Source of the DNA: Aeromonas sp. RU39B
GTDB lineage: Bacteria > Pseudomonadota > Gammaproteobacteria > Enterobacterales > Aeromonadaceae
Direction: 5' to 3'
Assembly (NCBI RefSeq): GCF_900156095.1
Contig: NZ_FTMJ01000010.1
Location: forward strand, 1 to 64,000
Length of the DNA: 64,000 bases
Shown piece after piece: positions 47,999 to 56,444 of this stretch (positions are counted from its first letter, which is position 1; each line of letters opens with the position of its first letter). The translations under genes and the position numbers were made by a program. The notes below the pieces were generated by a model. That model worked only from the letters and a program-made list of their open reading frames with translations, searched no databases and was not told the DNA's origin.

Positions 47999-48222
47999 CT
48001 CTTTTCATTTTGGTTTGTTGTTTTACTTTTAAAGATCTTTCGTTTTTTATTTTTGAGCCTTTTTTCCCAAATGGTGCGCGGCATCATGCCGACGTTCGCA
48101 TTTTTGCCATCTGCCTGTTTTAGCTGGCAGAAACGCAAAGGTATCTTCCAGATGCCTCACATATCGTCGCTCGGGACACAGATGGTGTGCCGGTCGCACG
48201 CTGGTGTGCAAAGGAGGGCTTC
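47999..48222. other. Intergenic region upstream of the TRAP operon
   Basis: The part nearest hslV (47999-48070) is strongly T-rich on the plus strand, in contrast with the GC-rich surroundings. Near dctP there are two direct copies of TGGTGTGC (48183-48190 and 48202-48209) 19 bases apart. No clear sigma-70 promoter or KdgR site was found. No coding sequence is credible here. Confidence 0.4.
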
Positions 48223-49227
48223 ATGAAAAGAACCTTGTGCTCGTCGCTGCTGGTGGCGATGACGACCCTGCTGCCGCTCGGGCAGGCGGGCGCCGCCACC
48301 TTGTTGCGACTGGCGTATGCCGAGAACAGTCAGCCGGTGAAAGATGCGCTGAAGTACATCGGCGAGACCATCGAAAAACGCAGTGGGGGAGAGATCAAGG
48401 TGCTCTACTTCCCCGACGGTCAGCTGGGCGGCGAGCGTGAACTGGTAGAGTTGACCCAGGTGGGGGCGGTGGACATCACCAAGGTCTCCTCGGGCCTGCT
48501 CGAGAGCTTCTCGCCGGTCTACGGGGTGTTCTCGCTCCCCTATCTGTTCCCGGATCAGGCGAGTTACTACAAGGTGATGGACGATCCGGCCGTGATGCAG
48601 CCCATCTACCAATCCACCGCGCCGCAGGGTTTTACCGGTGTGGCCTGGTATGACTCGGGGGCCCGCAACTTCTACATGAGCAAGGCGCCGGTGCGCAGCA
48701 TGGCGGATGTCAAGGGCAAGAAGATCCGGGTGATGCAAAGTGACACCGCCATCCGCTCCATGAAGCTGCTTGGTGCGTCTCCCATCGCGATGGGTCAGGC
48801 CGAGGTCTATACCGCGCTGCAGCAGGGGATTATCGATGGGGCCGAGAACAACGAGTTTGCCCTGACGATTGCCCGCCACGGCGAAGTGGCCAAGTTCTAC
48901 ACCCTCGATATGCACACCCGCATTCCCGACATCGTGATTGTCAGCACCCTGACCCGCGACAAGCTCACTCCCGAGCAGCAAACCCTGCTGCAAGAGGTGA
49001 TCAACGAGTCGATCACGGTGGAAAAACAGGCCTGGGCAACCGAAATGGCCAAGACCCGCAAGCAGGCGGTCGATCAGTTTGGCGTGCAGTTTATCGACAT
49101 CGACCCAGCCCCCTTCAAGCAGGCTGTCCAGCCCATTTATGAGACCCTGAGCCCGGCCGTGGCCGAGGCTTACAAGCGGATTTCCGCCCATTTACCGGTA
49201 GCAGAAACTGCCGCGGTCAGTCAGTGA
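48223..49227 (+). CDS. TRAP transporter solute-binding protein (DctP family)
   Basis: 334 residues from the ATG at 48223 with AAGGAGGG upstream and a Sec signal ending near LGQAGAATLL. The DctP-family core GKKIRVMQSDTAIRSMKLLG, with the conserved Arg that holds the ligand carboxylate, and MGQAEVYTALQQGIIDGAENN are clear. The periplasmic protein delivers a carboxylate, often a uronic or sugar acid, to the DctQM membrane part. The adjacent glycoside hydrolase of the unsaturated uronyl class suggests an oligogalacturonide-like or rhamnogalacturonan-derived substrate. Operon with the next three genes. Confidence 0.92.
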   Translation: MKRTLCSSLLVAMTTLLPLGQAGAATLLRLAYAENSQPVKDALKYIGETIEKRSGGEIKVLYFPDGQLGGERELVELTQVGAVDITKVSSGLLESFSPVYGVFSLPYLFPDQASYYKVMDDPAVMQPIYQSTAPQGFTGVAWYDSGARNFYMSKAPVRSMADVKGKKIRVMQSDTAIRSMKLLGASPIAMGQAEVYTALQQGIIDGAENNEFALTIARHGEVAKFYTLDMHTRIPDIVIVSTLTRDKLTPEQQTLLQEVINESITVEKQAWATEMAKTRKQAVDQFGVQFIDIDPAPFKQAVQPIYETLSPAVAEAYKRISAHLPVAETAAVSQ

Positions 49228-49234
49228 GGATGCC

Positions 49235-49762
49235 ATGAATACGATAAGGAAGTGGCTTGATCGCAGCATTGAGGCATTCGGTTGCCTGATGCTGGTGCTG
49301 ATGGTGCTGGCAGTCTGCTGGCAGGTAGTCAGCCGTTATATTTTCAACTCGCCGAGCACCATGACCGAGGAGCTGCTGCGCTTCTCGCTGGTGTGGATCT
49401 CGGTGATCGGCATGGCCTATGTGGCTGGGCGCAAAGAGCACATCAGCCTGACTCTGTTTCTCGACAAGTGCCCGGCGCGCTGGACCCGCGTTTGGCACCT
49501 GATCATCCAGCTGGTGTTCATCCTGTTCGCCATCTACGTGATGATCATGGGGGGCTGGAAAATCTCGGCCAATGCCATGGTACAGGTCTCGCCGGTGCTG
49601 CGTTTGTCGATGGGCCATGTCTACTTCGCCCTGCCTATTTCGGGCGTGCTGATCATCGTCTACAGCCTGCTCAATATTGCCGATCTCTTCTCGCAACCGG
49701 CCAGCGTGACGACTGGTCAGGATGCCGACCGCCTGCAACAGGGAGTGCAACAGTATGATTGA
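49235..49762 (+). CDS. TRAP transporter small membrane subunit (DctQ family)
   Basis: 175 residues with four transmembrane segments: one near residues 17-40 (GCLMLVLMVLAVCWQVVSRY), then WISVIGMAYVAGRKEHISL, a third near 90-110 and a fourth near 130-155. The QVVSRYIFN and GRKEHISL patterns are typical of DctQ. It couples the binding protein to DctM. GAGGA precedes the start, 7 bases after dctP. The end overlaps the dctM start by 8 bases. Confidence 0.9.
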   Translation: MNTIRKWLDRSIEAFGCLMLVLMVLAVCWQVVSRYIFNSPSTMTEELLRFSLVWISVIGMAYVAGRKEHISLTLFLDKCPARWTRVWHLIIQLVFILFAIYVMIMGGWKISANAMVQVSPVLRLSMGHVYFALPISGVLIIVYSLLNIADLFSQPASVTTGQDADRLQQGVQQYD

Positions 49763-51062
49763 CCCGATTCTGGCTTCGGCCATTCTGGTCGGGGTGTTTG
49801 TCGCGTTGCTGGCCCTCGGTACGCCGATTGGCCTGTGCATCGTGCTCTCCTCAACCTGCACCATCATGCTGGTGCTGCCCTTTAACATCGCCATGTTCAC
49901 CACGGCGCAGAAGATGTTTGCCAGCCTCGACAGCTTCTCGCTGCTGGCGGTGCCCTTCTTCGTGCTTTCGGGGGTGATCATGAACAACGGGGGGATAGCG
50001 ACGCGGCTGGTTAACTTCGCCAAGTTGTTCACCGGTCGTCTGCCGGGCTCGCTCTCCTACACCAACATCATGGGCAACATGCTGTTTGGGGCGGTGTCGG
50101 GTTCGGCCATTGCGGCATCTACCTCGATCGGTGGGGTGCTGGTGCCGATGAGTGCCCGCGAAGGCTACAACCGCAGTTTTGCCTCGGCGGTGAATATCGC
50201 GTCGGCGCCGACCGGCATGCTGATCCCGCCGACCACCGCGTTCATCCTCTATGCGCTGGCCAGCGGGGGCGCCTCGATTGCCGCGCTGTTTGCCGCCGGG
50301 CTGGTAGCCGGGGTGCTGTGGGGAGTTGGCTGCATGCTGATCACCTACTACATGGTGAAACGCTATGGCTATACCAACTTCTTCAACCTGCGCAAAGGCA
50401 TGGCGCTGCAAGTAACCAAGGACGCGATCCCGAGCTTGCTGCTGATTGTGATCATCGTGGGCGGCATCGTGGCTGGGATCTTCACCGCCATCGAGGCCTC
50501 GGCCATCGCGGTGGTCTATACCGCCTATCTAACCTTGAGTCTCTACAAGACCCTGACTTTGCATGATCTGCCCAAACTGCTGCTGCAGACCTTCGTCATG
50601 AGCGCGGTGATCATGTTTCTGCTCGCCACCTCGTCAGCCATGTCATTCTCGATGGCGATCACCGGCATCCCCGAGACGCTCAGCGGCATGCTGCTGGGGA
50701 TCTCCAAGAGTAAGTGGGTGATCCTGTTGGTGGTGACGATTTTCCTGCTGGTGATCGGCTGCTTTATGGATATCGGTCCGGCGATCCTGATCTTCACACC
50801 CATCCTGCTGCCCATCATGCAGCAAATTGGGGTCGATCCGGTGCACTTCGGCGTGCTGCTGGTCTACAACCTGGCCATCGGCACCATTACGCCGCCGGTC
50901 GGCAGTGGCCTGTATGTGGGGGCCAGCGTGGGTCAGGTGAAGGTTGAAGAGGTGCTAAAGCCGCTGATGCCTTTCTATGCCGGCATCATCGCCGTGCTGC
51001 TGCTGATTACCTATGTGCCTGATGTGATTCTGTTCCTGCCAAGAATGCTTGGTGTTATGTAA
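49755..51062 (+). CDS. TRAP transporter large permease (DctM family)
   Basis: 435 residues from the ATG at 49755, about 12 transmembrane segments. Family blocks include LALGTPIGLCIVLSS, FFVLSGVIMNNGGIATRLVNF, ANIMGNMLFGAVSGSAIAA-like sequence and IASAPTGMLIPPTTAFILYA. It is the ion-coupled transport channel, normally driven by Na+. Its start lies inside the end of dctQ, so translation is coupled. The C-terminal part GTITPPVGSGLYVGASVG is characteristic. Confidence 0.92.
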   Translation: MIDPILASAILVGVFVALLALGTPIGLCIVLSSTCTIMLVLPFNIAMFTTAQKMFASLDSFSLLAVPFFVLSGVIMNNGGIATRLVNFAKLFTGRLPGSLSYTNIMGNMLFGAVSGSAIAASTSIGGVLVPMSAREGYNRSFASAVNIASAPTGMLIPPTTAFILYALASGGASIAALFAAGLVAGVLWGVGCMLITYYMVKRYGYTNFFNLRKGMALQVTKDAIPSLLLIVIIVGGIVAGIFTAIEASAIAVVYTAYLTLSLYKTLTLHDLPKLLLQTFVMSAVIMFLLATSSAMSFSMAITGIPETLSGMLLGISKSKWVILLVVTIFLLVIGCFMDIGPAILIFTPILLPIMQQIGVDPVHFGVLLVYNLAIGTITPPVGSGLYVGASVGQVKVEEVLKPLMPFYAGIIAVLLLITYVPDVILFLPRMLGVM

Positions 51063-51075
51063 GCGGAGATGGTGA

Positions 51076-52218
51076 ATGAAAGTCTTTCCTGTCAAACACA
51101 GTGAGCTGTTACGCCGTCCACAGTGGGTTCATCCCCGCTCTGTGGTGGTAGAGAAGATTCACGCCCTCATCGACAACCTCGTCAACATTCAGGACGAAAG
51201 CGGGGAGTTCCTGCTGCATCTGGATGATGGGCGCACCATCGACACCAAGGGGTGGGCCGGCTGGGAGTGGACCCACGGTATCGGTCTCTATGGCATGTAT
51301 CGCTACTATCAGCAAAGTGGTGATGAGCAGGTGATCGGCATTATCGATCAGTGGTTTAGCGACCGTTTTGGCGAAGAGCAAGCGACTCGCAACGTCAACA
51401 CCGTCTGCCCGTTTCTCACGCTGGCCTATCGCTATGAAGAGACCGGTGACGCGACCTTGCGCCCCTATCTCGAAAGCTGGGCGGACTATGTGATGTACGA
51501 GATGCCGCGCACTCGCTACGGCGGCATTCAGCACATCGTCTACAACAGCGAAAACAGCCAGCAGATGTGGGATGACACCCTGATGATGAGTGTGATGCCG
51601 CTGGCCAAGATCGGTCTGCTGCTTGGACGCGATGACTATGTGGAGGAGGCCAAATACCAGTTCCTGGTTCACGCCCAATACCTGATGGATACCCAGAGTG
51701 GCATCTGGTTCCACGGCTGGACCTTTGAAGGTAACCACAACTTTGCCCGCGCCCGCTGGGCCCGTGGCAACAGCTGGCTGACCATCGTGATTCCAGAGTT
51801 TCTCGAGTTGCTCGACCTGCCTGAACGCGATGCCTATCGCCGTCATCTGCTGCACATCTTTGAGCGGCAAGTGGAAGCGCTGGCGCGCTATCAGAGCGAC
51901 AACGGTCTGTGGCATACCCTGCTCGATGATCCGCACTCCTACGTGGAGGCATCGGCCACTGCCGGATTTGCCTACGGAATCCTCAAGGGGGTGCGCAAAC
52001 GCTATCTGGATCGCAGCTATCTTCCGCTGGCCACCAAGGCGGTCGATACCCTGATCCGCGACTACATCAACGAGCAGGGTGAGCTGACTTGCGTCTCGTT
52101 TGGTACGGCGATGGGCAGCGATCTCGACTATTACCGGCAGATCCCGCTCACCTCCATGCCTTATGGGCAGGCGATGGCGATCCTCTGTCTGTCGGAGTAT
52201 CTGCGAACCTATCTGTGA
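51076..52218 (+). CDS. Glycoside hydrolase of family 88/105 type (unsaturated uronyl hydrolase)
   Basis: 380 residues without a signal peptide, hence cytoplasmic. It is an (alpha/alpha)6-barrel protein resembling YteR/YesR unsaturated rhamnogalacturonyl hydrolases: WEWTHGIGLYGMYRYYQ, WDDTLMMSVMPLAKIG (Asp166/Asp167, one the likely general acid), ARARWARGNSWLTIVIPEFLE and EASATAGFAYGILKG. Such enzymes remove the terminal unsaturated uronic acid left by pectin lyases. It starts 13 bases after dctM, so the operon appears to import a lyase-derived oligosaccharide and open it. No polysaccharide lyase is in this window. Confidence 0.87.
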   Translation: MKVFPVKHSELLRRPQWVHPRSVVVEKIHALIDNLVNIQDESGEFLLHLDDGRTIDTKGWAGWEWTHGIGLYGMYRYYQQSGDEQVIGIIDQWFSDRFGEEQATRNVNTVCPFLTLAYRYEETGDATLRPYLESWADYVMYEMPRTRYGGIQHIVYNSENSQQMWDDTLMMSVMPLAKIGLLLGRDDYVEEAKYQFLVHAQYLMDTQSGIWFHGWTFEGNHNFARARWARGNSWLTIVIPEFLELLDLPERDAYRRHLLHIFERQVEALARYQSDNGLWHTLLDDPHSYVEASATAGFAYGILKGVRKRYLDRSYLPLATKAVDTLIRDYINEQGELTCVSFGTAMGSDLDYYRQIPLTSMPYGQAMAILCLSEYLRTYL

Positions 52219-52233
52219 CAAGGCAGAAACAAG

Positions 52234-52260
52234 TGAGCCGCCCGAGGGCGGCTCAACTTT
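52234..52260 (+). terminator. Terminator of the TRAP-GH operon
   Basis: A 10-bp stem (52234-52243 with 52246-52255), two-base loop, then ACTTTTT. It lies between convergent genes. Confidence 0.85.
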
Positions 52261-52269
52261 TTCAATAGG

Positions 52270-53142
52270 TTACTGCTTGCGAGGGATACAGCCGCTGATG
52301 CCGGAGGCCTTCAACTGGCTGCCAGCCGAATCGACTGCGGCCTTGCCGTTGAAGGGACCTACCACCACCTTATAGACGGTGCCACTGGCGCCGTTGACGA
52401 TCTGCAAGCTGGAGCTCAGACCGGCGGTAAAGGCGATGCGCGCCTTGAGCGACTCGGCAGCATCCTGCGAGCGCAGGGCGGCGCACTGCATGATGAAGCG
52501 GCCGCTGTCACTGCTAGCCGGCGTGCTGGCTGCCGCGGCTTTTGCTGCCTGCTCTTTCTCCATCTCGGCGCGGATCTCCCGCTCAATACGTTCCCGCTCT
52601 GCCTTGCGATCGATCACCTGCTCGCGCGCCTCGGCTACCGGCGCCACGGCCGGTTGGCTGACCGCTTGCTGAGTCACCGCTTGTGGCTTGGTGACTGGCT
52701 TGGGCTGGGTCACCGGCTGGTTCAGACCGCTCTGGCCCACCGGTGTCCCCGGTTGCGGCACCGAGGTGGTGACCGGATTGGCTTCGGCATCGGTCTGCAG
52801 CGTCATGGTGTCGGCCGGCTGCGGGGGCAGCACGCCCGGCTGGGGCGGCGGGGCGACGATATCGACCTGCTTGTTCTCCAGCCGTTCCATGTAGCTCCAC
52901 TTCTCTTGTGGTAGCTCGGGTTTGTCAGATTTGGGTTTATTGGCCCGCACCTGATCTTCGATGGAGGGGCCGCTGTTTCCCTGACCTTTGATCATGTAAA
53001 GGAAGCCGCCAAAGCCGGCCAGCAGCACTCCGGCAACCAGCACCGGAATCAGCGGGAAGCTGCGCTTGGGCGCTGCCCGCCTGCTGTTACGTCCACCGGA
53101 GCGCCTGCGCGCGCCGTTGCCGACATAATCCCGTGTAGCCAT
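52270..53142 (-). CDS. ftsN: Cell division protein FtsN
   Basis: 290 residues, bitopic. A short basic cytoplasmic part (1-28, RDYVGNGARRRSGGR) precedes a membrane helix (about 29-50). Then comes an essential-domain-like motif PQEKWSYMERLENK (78-91, comparable with PEERWRYIKELESR of E. coli), a long Pro/Gln/Val-rich and charged linker (95-210), and a C-terminal SPOR domain (about 213-288) that binds denuded septal peptidoglycan. FtsN triggers septal cell-wall synthesis at the divisome. It starts 3 bases after argS on the same strand, which suggests an argS-ftsN operon. Confidence 0.93.
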   Translation of the reverse strand: MATRDYVGNGARRRSGGRNSRRAAPKRSFPLIPVLVAGVLLAGFGGFLYMIKGQGNSGPSIEDQVRANKPKSDKPELPQEKWSYMERLENKQVDIVAPPPQPGVLPPQPADTMTLQTDAEANPVTTSVPQPGTPVGQSGLNQPVTQPKPVTKPQAVTQQAVSQPAVAPVAEAREQVIDRKAERERIEREIRAEMEKEQAAKAAAASTPASSDSGRFIMQCAALRSQDAAESLKARIAFTAGLSSSLQIVNGASGTVYKVVVGPFNGKAAVDSAGSQLKASGISGCIPRKQ

Positions 53143-53145
53143 AAC

Positions 53146-54891
53146 TTACATGCGCTCCAGAGTGTGGATACCCAGCACGTCGAGGCCCAGCTTGAGCACC
53201 TTGGCGGTGGCAGCACACAGCAGCAGACGGCTGTTGCGGGTCGCTTCATCGACGCCGTCCTTGTTGATCGGGCAGGCTTCGTAGAAGGTCATGAAGTTGC
53301 CGGAGAGCTCGTACAGATAGGTACAGAGCAGGTGCGGCATCCCCTTGTCAGAGACACCGTTGACGGCGTCGGAGAACTGGATCAGCTTCTGCGCCAGGGT
53401 CTCTTCGGCCTCTTCGGCCAGAGCGATGCTGCCGGTCAGGCTGGCGGCATCGACACCGGCCTTGCGGAAGATCGACTGGATACGGGTGTAGGCATACTGC
53501 AGATAAGGCGCGGTGTTGCCTTCAAACGACAGCATCAGATCCCAATCAAACACATAGTCGGTGGTGCGGTTCTTGGAGAGGTCCGCATACTTCACCGCGC
53601 CCATGGCGATGGCGTTGATCACCTTGGCACGCTCGTCACCAGTGATGTCGCTGTTACGGCTATCAAGCAGGGCTGCCGCGCGCTCTTCGGCCTCGTTGAG
53701 CAGGTCAACCAGCTTGACGGTGCCACCGGAGCGGGTCTTGTAGGGACGACCATCTTTGCCCAGCATCATGCCGAACGCGTGGTGCTCGAGCGGCACGGCG
53801 GCGGGCACATAACCGGCGTTACGCACGATAGTCCAGGCCTGCATCAGGTGCTGGTGCTGACGGGAGTCGATGAAGTACATCACGCGATCGGCCTTGAGCT
53901 TCTCGTAGCGGTACTTGGCACAGGCGATGTCGGTGGTGGTGTAGAGGAAGCCACCGTCACGCTTCTGGATGATGACGCCCATGGGCTCGCCATCCTTGTT
54001 CTTGAACTCGTCGAGATAGACCACCAGCGCGCCGTCATCTTCCACCGCCAGACCACGGGCTTTCAGGTCGGCCGCGATTTCGGGCAGCATGTCGTTGTAC
54101 ATCGACTCGCCCATGATGTCTTTGTTGGTCAGGGAGACATTGAGGCGGTCGTAGTTACGCTGGTTCTGCTCCATGGTCATATCGACCAGCTTCTTCCACA
54201 TGGTGCGGCAGTACTCGTCACCGCCCTGCAGCTTGACCACATAACCCCGGGCGCGCTCGGCAAAGGTTTCGTCTTCGTCGTAATAACGCTTGGCCTGGGT
54301 ATAGAAGGCTTCCAGATCACGCAGCTCCATGTCGGAGGCGCTTTCGTTCTCCATCTTCTCCAGATAAGCGATCAACATGCCGAACTGGGTGCCCCAGTCA
54401 CCGATGTGGTTGGCGCGGATCACGTTGTGGCCGAGGAACTCGAGGGCGCGCACTGCCACGTCACCGAGCACGGTGGAGCGGATGTGGTGCACGGCCATCT
54501 CTTTGGCTACGTTCGGCGCCGAGTAGTCGACCACCACGGTTTGCGGCTCGGGCAGCTTCACATTGGCCTTGGCGGACGCGTTGATGGCATCCACCTGACC
54601 GGCCAGCCAGGCCTTGTCGAAGAAGAAGTTGATGAAACCGGGACCGGCGATCTCGACCTTGGCGACCTGCTGGGATGCGGGCAGGTGCTCGATGATGGCC
54701 GCGGCCAGCTCACGCGGGTTTTTACCGGCCGGTTTGGCCAGCAGCATGGCCAGGTTGGTAGCCAGGTCACCGTGAGCTTTATCCTTGCATCGATCGACTT
54801 GAATGCGGGCTTCCAGGTCGGCCGGCAGCATGCCAGCGGATTTGAGGTTGGCAACCGTCTGTTCAAGTAGATGATGAATATGCTCTTTCAT
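53146..54891 (-). CDS. argS: Arginyl-tRNA synthetase
   Basis: 581 residues from the ATG at 54891, close to the E. coli length of 577. Class I ArgRS layout: N-terminal tRNA D-loop domain, Rossmann core (NVAKEM..., [19 protein letters not shown]), the block [16 protein letters not shown], the KMSKS-region equivalent [10 protein letters not shown], and a helical anticodon domain ending GIHTLERM. The HIGH signature, HVGH in E. coli, reads AVHH here (Ala133-Val134-His135-His136). The later His is kept. The gene is followed by ftsN after 3 bases. An open extension to 55026 is not family-like. Confidence 0.95.
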   Translation of the reverse strand: MKEHIHHLLEQTVANLKSAGMLPADLEARIQVDRCKDKAHGDLATNLAMLLAKPAGKNPRELAAAIIEHLPASQQVAKVEIAGPGFINFFFDKAWLAGQVDAINASAKANVKLPEPQTVVVDYSAPNVAKEMAVHHIRSTVLGDVAVRALEFLGHNVIRANHIGDWGTQFGMLIAYLEKMENESASDMELRDLEAFYTQAKRYYDEDETFAERARGYVVKLQGGDEYCRTMWKKLVDMTMEQNQRNYDRLNVSLTNKDIMGESMYNDMLPEIAADLKARGLAVEDDGALVVYLDEFKNKDGEPMGVIIQKRDGGFLYTTTDIACAKYRYEKLKADRVMYFIDSRQHQHLMQAWTIVRNAGYVPAAVPLEHHAFGMMLGKDGRPYKTRSGGTVKLVDLLNEAEERAAALLDSRNSDITGDERAKVINAIAMGAVKYADLSKNRTTDYVFDWDLMLSFEGNTAPYLQYAYTRIQSIFRKAGVDAASLTGSIALAEEAEETLAQKLIQFSDAVNGVSDKGMPHLLCTYLYELSGNFMTFYEACPINKDGVDEATRNSRLLLCAATAKVLKLGLDVLGIHTLERM

Positions 54892-55200
54892 AACTGACCA
54901 CCAATGGCTATGCGTCGAAGAATGACTGGATTTAAGGGCGTGAATTTTACCCGTAACGGGCCGAGAAAACCACCGTGCGGGCGGCGACAAGGCGCGAAGG
55001 CAGGGCAACTCACCGAAAGGGACCACTTACTACCGGATTAAATTCCGAATAATCGCTCGTTATCCACTTTTACTGCATAATTCCAGAGAATGACAGACAA
55101 ATCAGGCCACTATGTGCGCTGGCAGGCAGAAGATCGCGCCATTATTGAACCGCCTGACGCTGGCTGACGTATCATGATAGGTGTGTCAGCGGAGATCATC
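54892..55200. other. argS / Lon-domain gene divergent intergenic region
   Basis: 309 bases without a credible gene. It must hold promoters for argS (minus) and the downstream gene (plus). A possible -35 TTGAAC (55145-55150) and -10 TATCAT (55170-55175) face the plus strand but with a 19-bp gap. No terminator, riboswitch or T-box-like structure was seen. Confidence 0.3.
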
Positions 55201-55764
55201 ATGGAACTGCCTCTCTTCCCCCTATCTGCTCATCTGTTGCCCGGCGGCATCATGCTACTGCGGATCTTCGAGCCCCGTTATCAGCGGCTGGTCACCTTGG
55301 CCAGCGAGCATGGCTTTGTGCTGTGCATGCTTGACCCTGAACAGCCGGATGCGCTGTGCAACATGCTGCCGATCGGCACCCGGGTCGAGATCATCGATTT
55401 TGACCGCCTCGAAGATGGTCTGCTCGGTATCACGGTGCGCGGCATGGAGCGGATGAAGATTGGCGAGCTGCGTCAGGAGGCGGACGGCCTGCGCTGGGGC
55501 GAGGTGACATCGCTGCCTACCTGGCCGTCGCAAGAGGGAATTGAAGATGGCTGGTTGGTGGAGAAGCTGCGCGAAGTGTTTCGTGAGTACCCCGAATATG
55601 GCGCCCTTTACCAGCATCCGCGCTGGCACGACATTAATTGGGTGGTGCAGCGCTGGATTGAGATCCTGCCCATGTCGCCGCAGCAAAAGCAGTGGCTGAT
55701 TGGCGAGCCCAACTGCATTGCTGCCCTGACCCTGCTTGAAGAGCTGGTTGCGCGTCCGCAGTGA
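55201..55764 (+). CDS. Lon N-terminal-domain (LON substrate-binding) protein
   Basis: 187 residues from the ATG at 55201, with GGAG 8 bases upstream. The N-terminal half resembles the substrate-binding domain of Lon protease: ELPLFPLSAHLLPGGIMLLRIFEPRYQRLV, and RVEIIDFDRLEDGLLGITVRGMERM. There is no AAA+ or protease domain, so it is a stand-alone LON-domain protein such as those seen in many proteobacteria, with unknown function. Its stop codon is part of a candidate ECF-type promoter for the next gene. Confidence 0.85.
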   Translation: MELPLFPLSAHLLPGGIMLLRIFEPRYQRLVTLASEHGFVLCMLDPEQPDALCNMLPIGTRVEIIDFDRLEDGLLGITVRGMERMKIGELRQEADGLRWGEVTSLPTWPSQEGIEDGWLVEKLREVFREYPEYGALYQHPRWHDINWVVQRWIEILPMSPQQKQWLIGEPNCIAALTLLEELVARPQ

Positions 55765-55789
55765 TCCCTCTTTGACTCGGCCACGTATT
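55762..55789 (+). promoter_or_regulatory. Candidate ECF sigma-type promoter (autoregulatory)
   Basis: TGATCC (55762-55767) and CGTATT (55784-55789) lie 16 bp apart upstream of the ECF gene. This resembles TGATC/CGTA-type promoters described for RpoE-ChrR systems. The first hexamer overlaps the stop codon of the Lon-domain gene, and a transcript would begin about 25 bases before the ECF start. Confidence 0.5.
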
Positions 55790-55820
55790 GCTGTGTCATC
55801 GAGCTACAGGACGGTTCGCC

Positions 55821-56444
55821 ATGACATATACTGGCCACATTTCCCCACAGCCTCACAGGACGGGTGCCGTGACGCAACCTTTGCCCGAGGATCTGCAGGC
55901 GCTGCTGTTGCGGGTCGCGAGCGACCGTGACCGCGCGGCCTTTGCCCGGCTGTTTCACTACTTTGCCCCCCGCATCCGCCACTATGGCCTGCGTCATCTT
56001 GGCAGCGAAGCCAATGCGCTGGAGCTGGTACAAGAAACCTTGCTCCTGGTGTGGCAGAAGGCGGCGCTCTATCAACCCGATCGGGGTCAGGCGACCACCT
56101 GGGTCTACACCGTGATGCGCAATCACTGCTTTGACATGTTGCGCCGTCGCCAGAGCAATAAAGAAGATCTGTGCGCCGACGAGCTGTGGCCGCTGGTGGA
56201 GTTCAATCAGCAGGATGATGAGCAGAGCGGCGGCGGTGAAGGGGCGGTGCTGACGCGCCAGATGGCCAGTTACGTGGCCACGCTGCCCGAGCCGCAGCAA
56301 CAGGTGATTCGCGGCCTCTATCTGCAGGAGCTCTCCCAGCAGGAGTTGGCCGACCTGCTTGGCGTTCCGCTCGGTACCATCAAGTCGCGTTTGCGCCTTG
56401 CCCTGCAAAAACTCAAAGAACAGGTGGAGCAGCACCATGATTAA
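55821..56444 (+). CDS. ECF-type RNA polymerase sigma factor, RpoE/ChrR group
   Basis: 207 residues from the ATG at 55821. Sigma region 2 lies at about residues 30-100 (DRAAFARLFHYFAPRIRHYG, VQETLLLVWQKAALY, WVYTVMRNHCFDMLRRR), and region 4 at about 145-200 (LPEPQQQVIRGLYLQELSQ, LADLLGVPLGTIKSRLRLAL). It pairs with a ChrR anti-sigma gene that overlaps its end by 8 bases (ATGATTAA). In Rhodobacter the RpoE-ChrR pair answers singlet oxygen. A TGATCC/CGTATT-like promoter upstream suggests autoregulation. An internal GTG start at 55869 cannot be excluded. Confidence 0.92.
   Translation: MTYTGHISPQPHRTGAVTQPLPEDLQALLLRVASDRDRAAFARLFHYFAPRIRHYGLRHLGSEANALELVQETLLLVWQKAALYQPDRGQATTWVYTVMRNHCFDMLRRRQSNKEDLCADELWPLVEFNQQDDEQSGGGEGAVLTRQMASYVATLPEPQQQVIRGLYLQELSQQELADLLGVPLGTIKSRLRLALQKLKEQVEQHHD

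Noticed and set aside
48071-48222. KdgR or CRP operator in front of the TRAP-GH105 operon
   Set aside because: No sequence resembling TGAAAC/GTTTCA or TGTGA-N6-TCACA with acceptable match was found.
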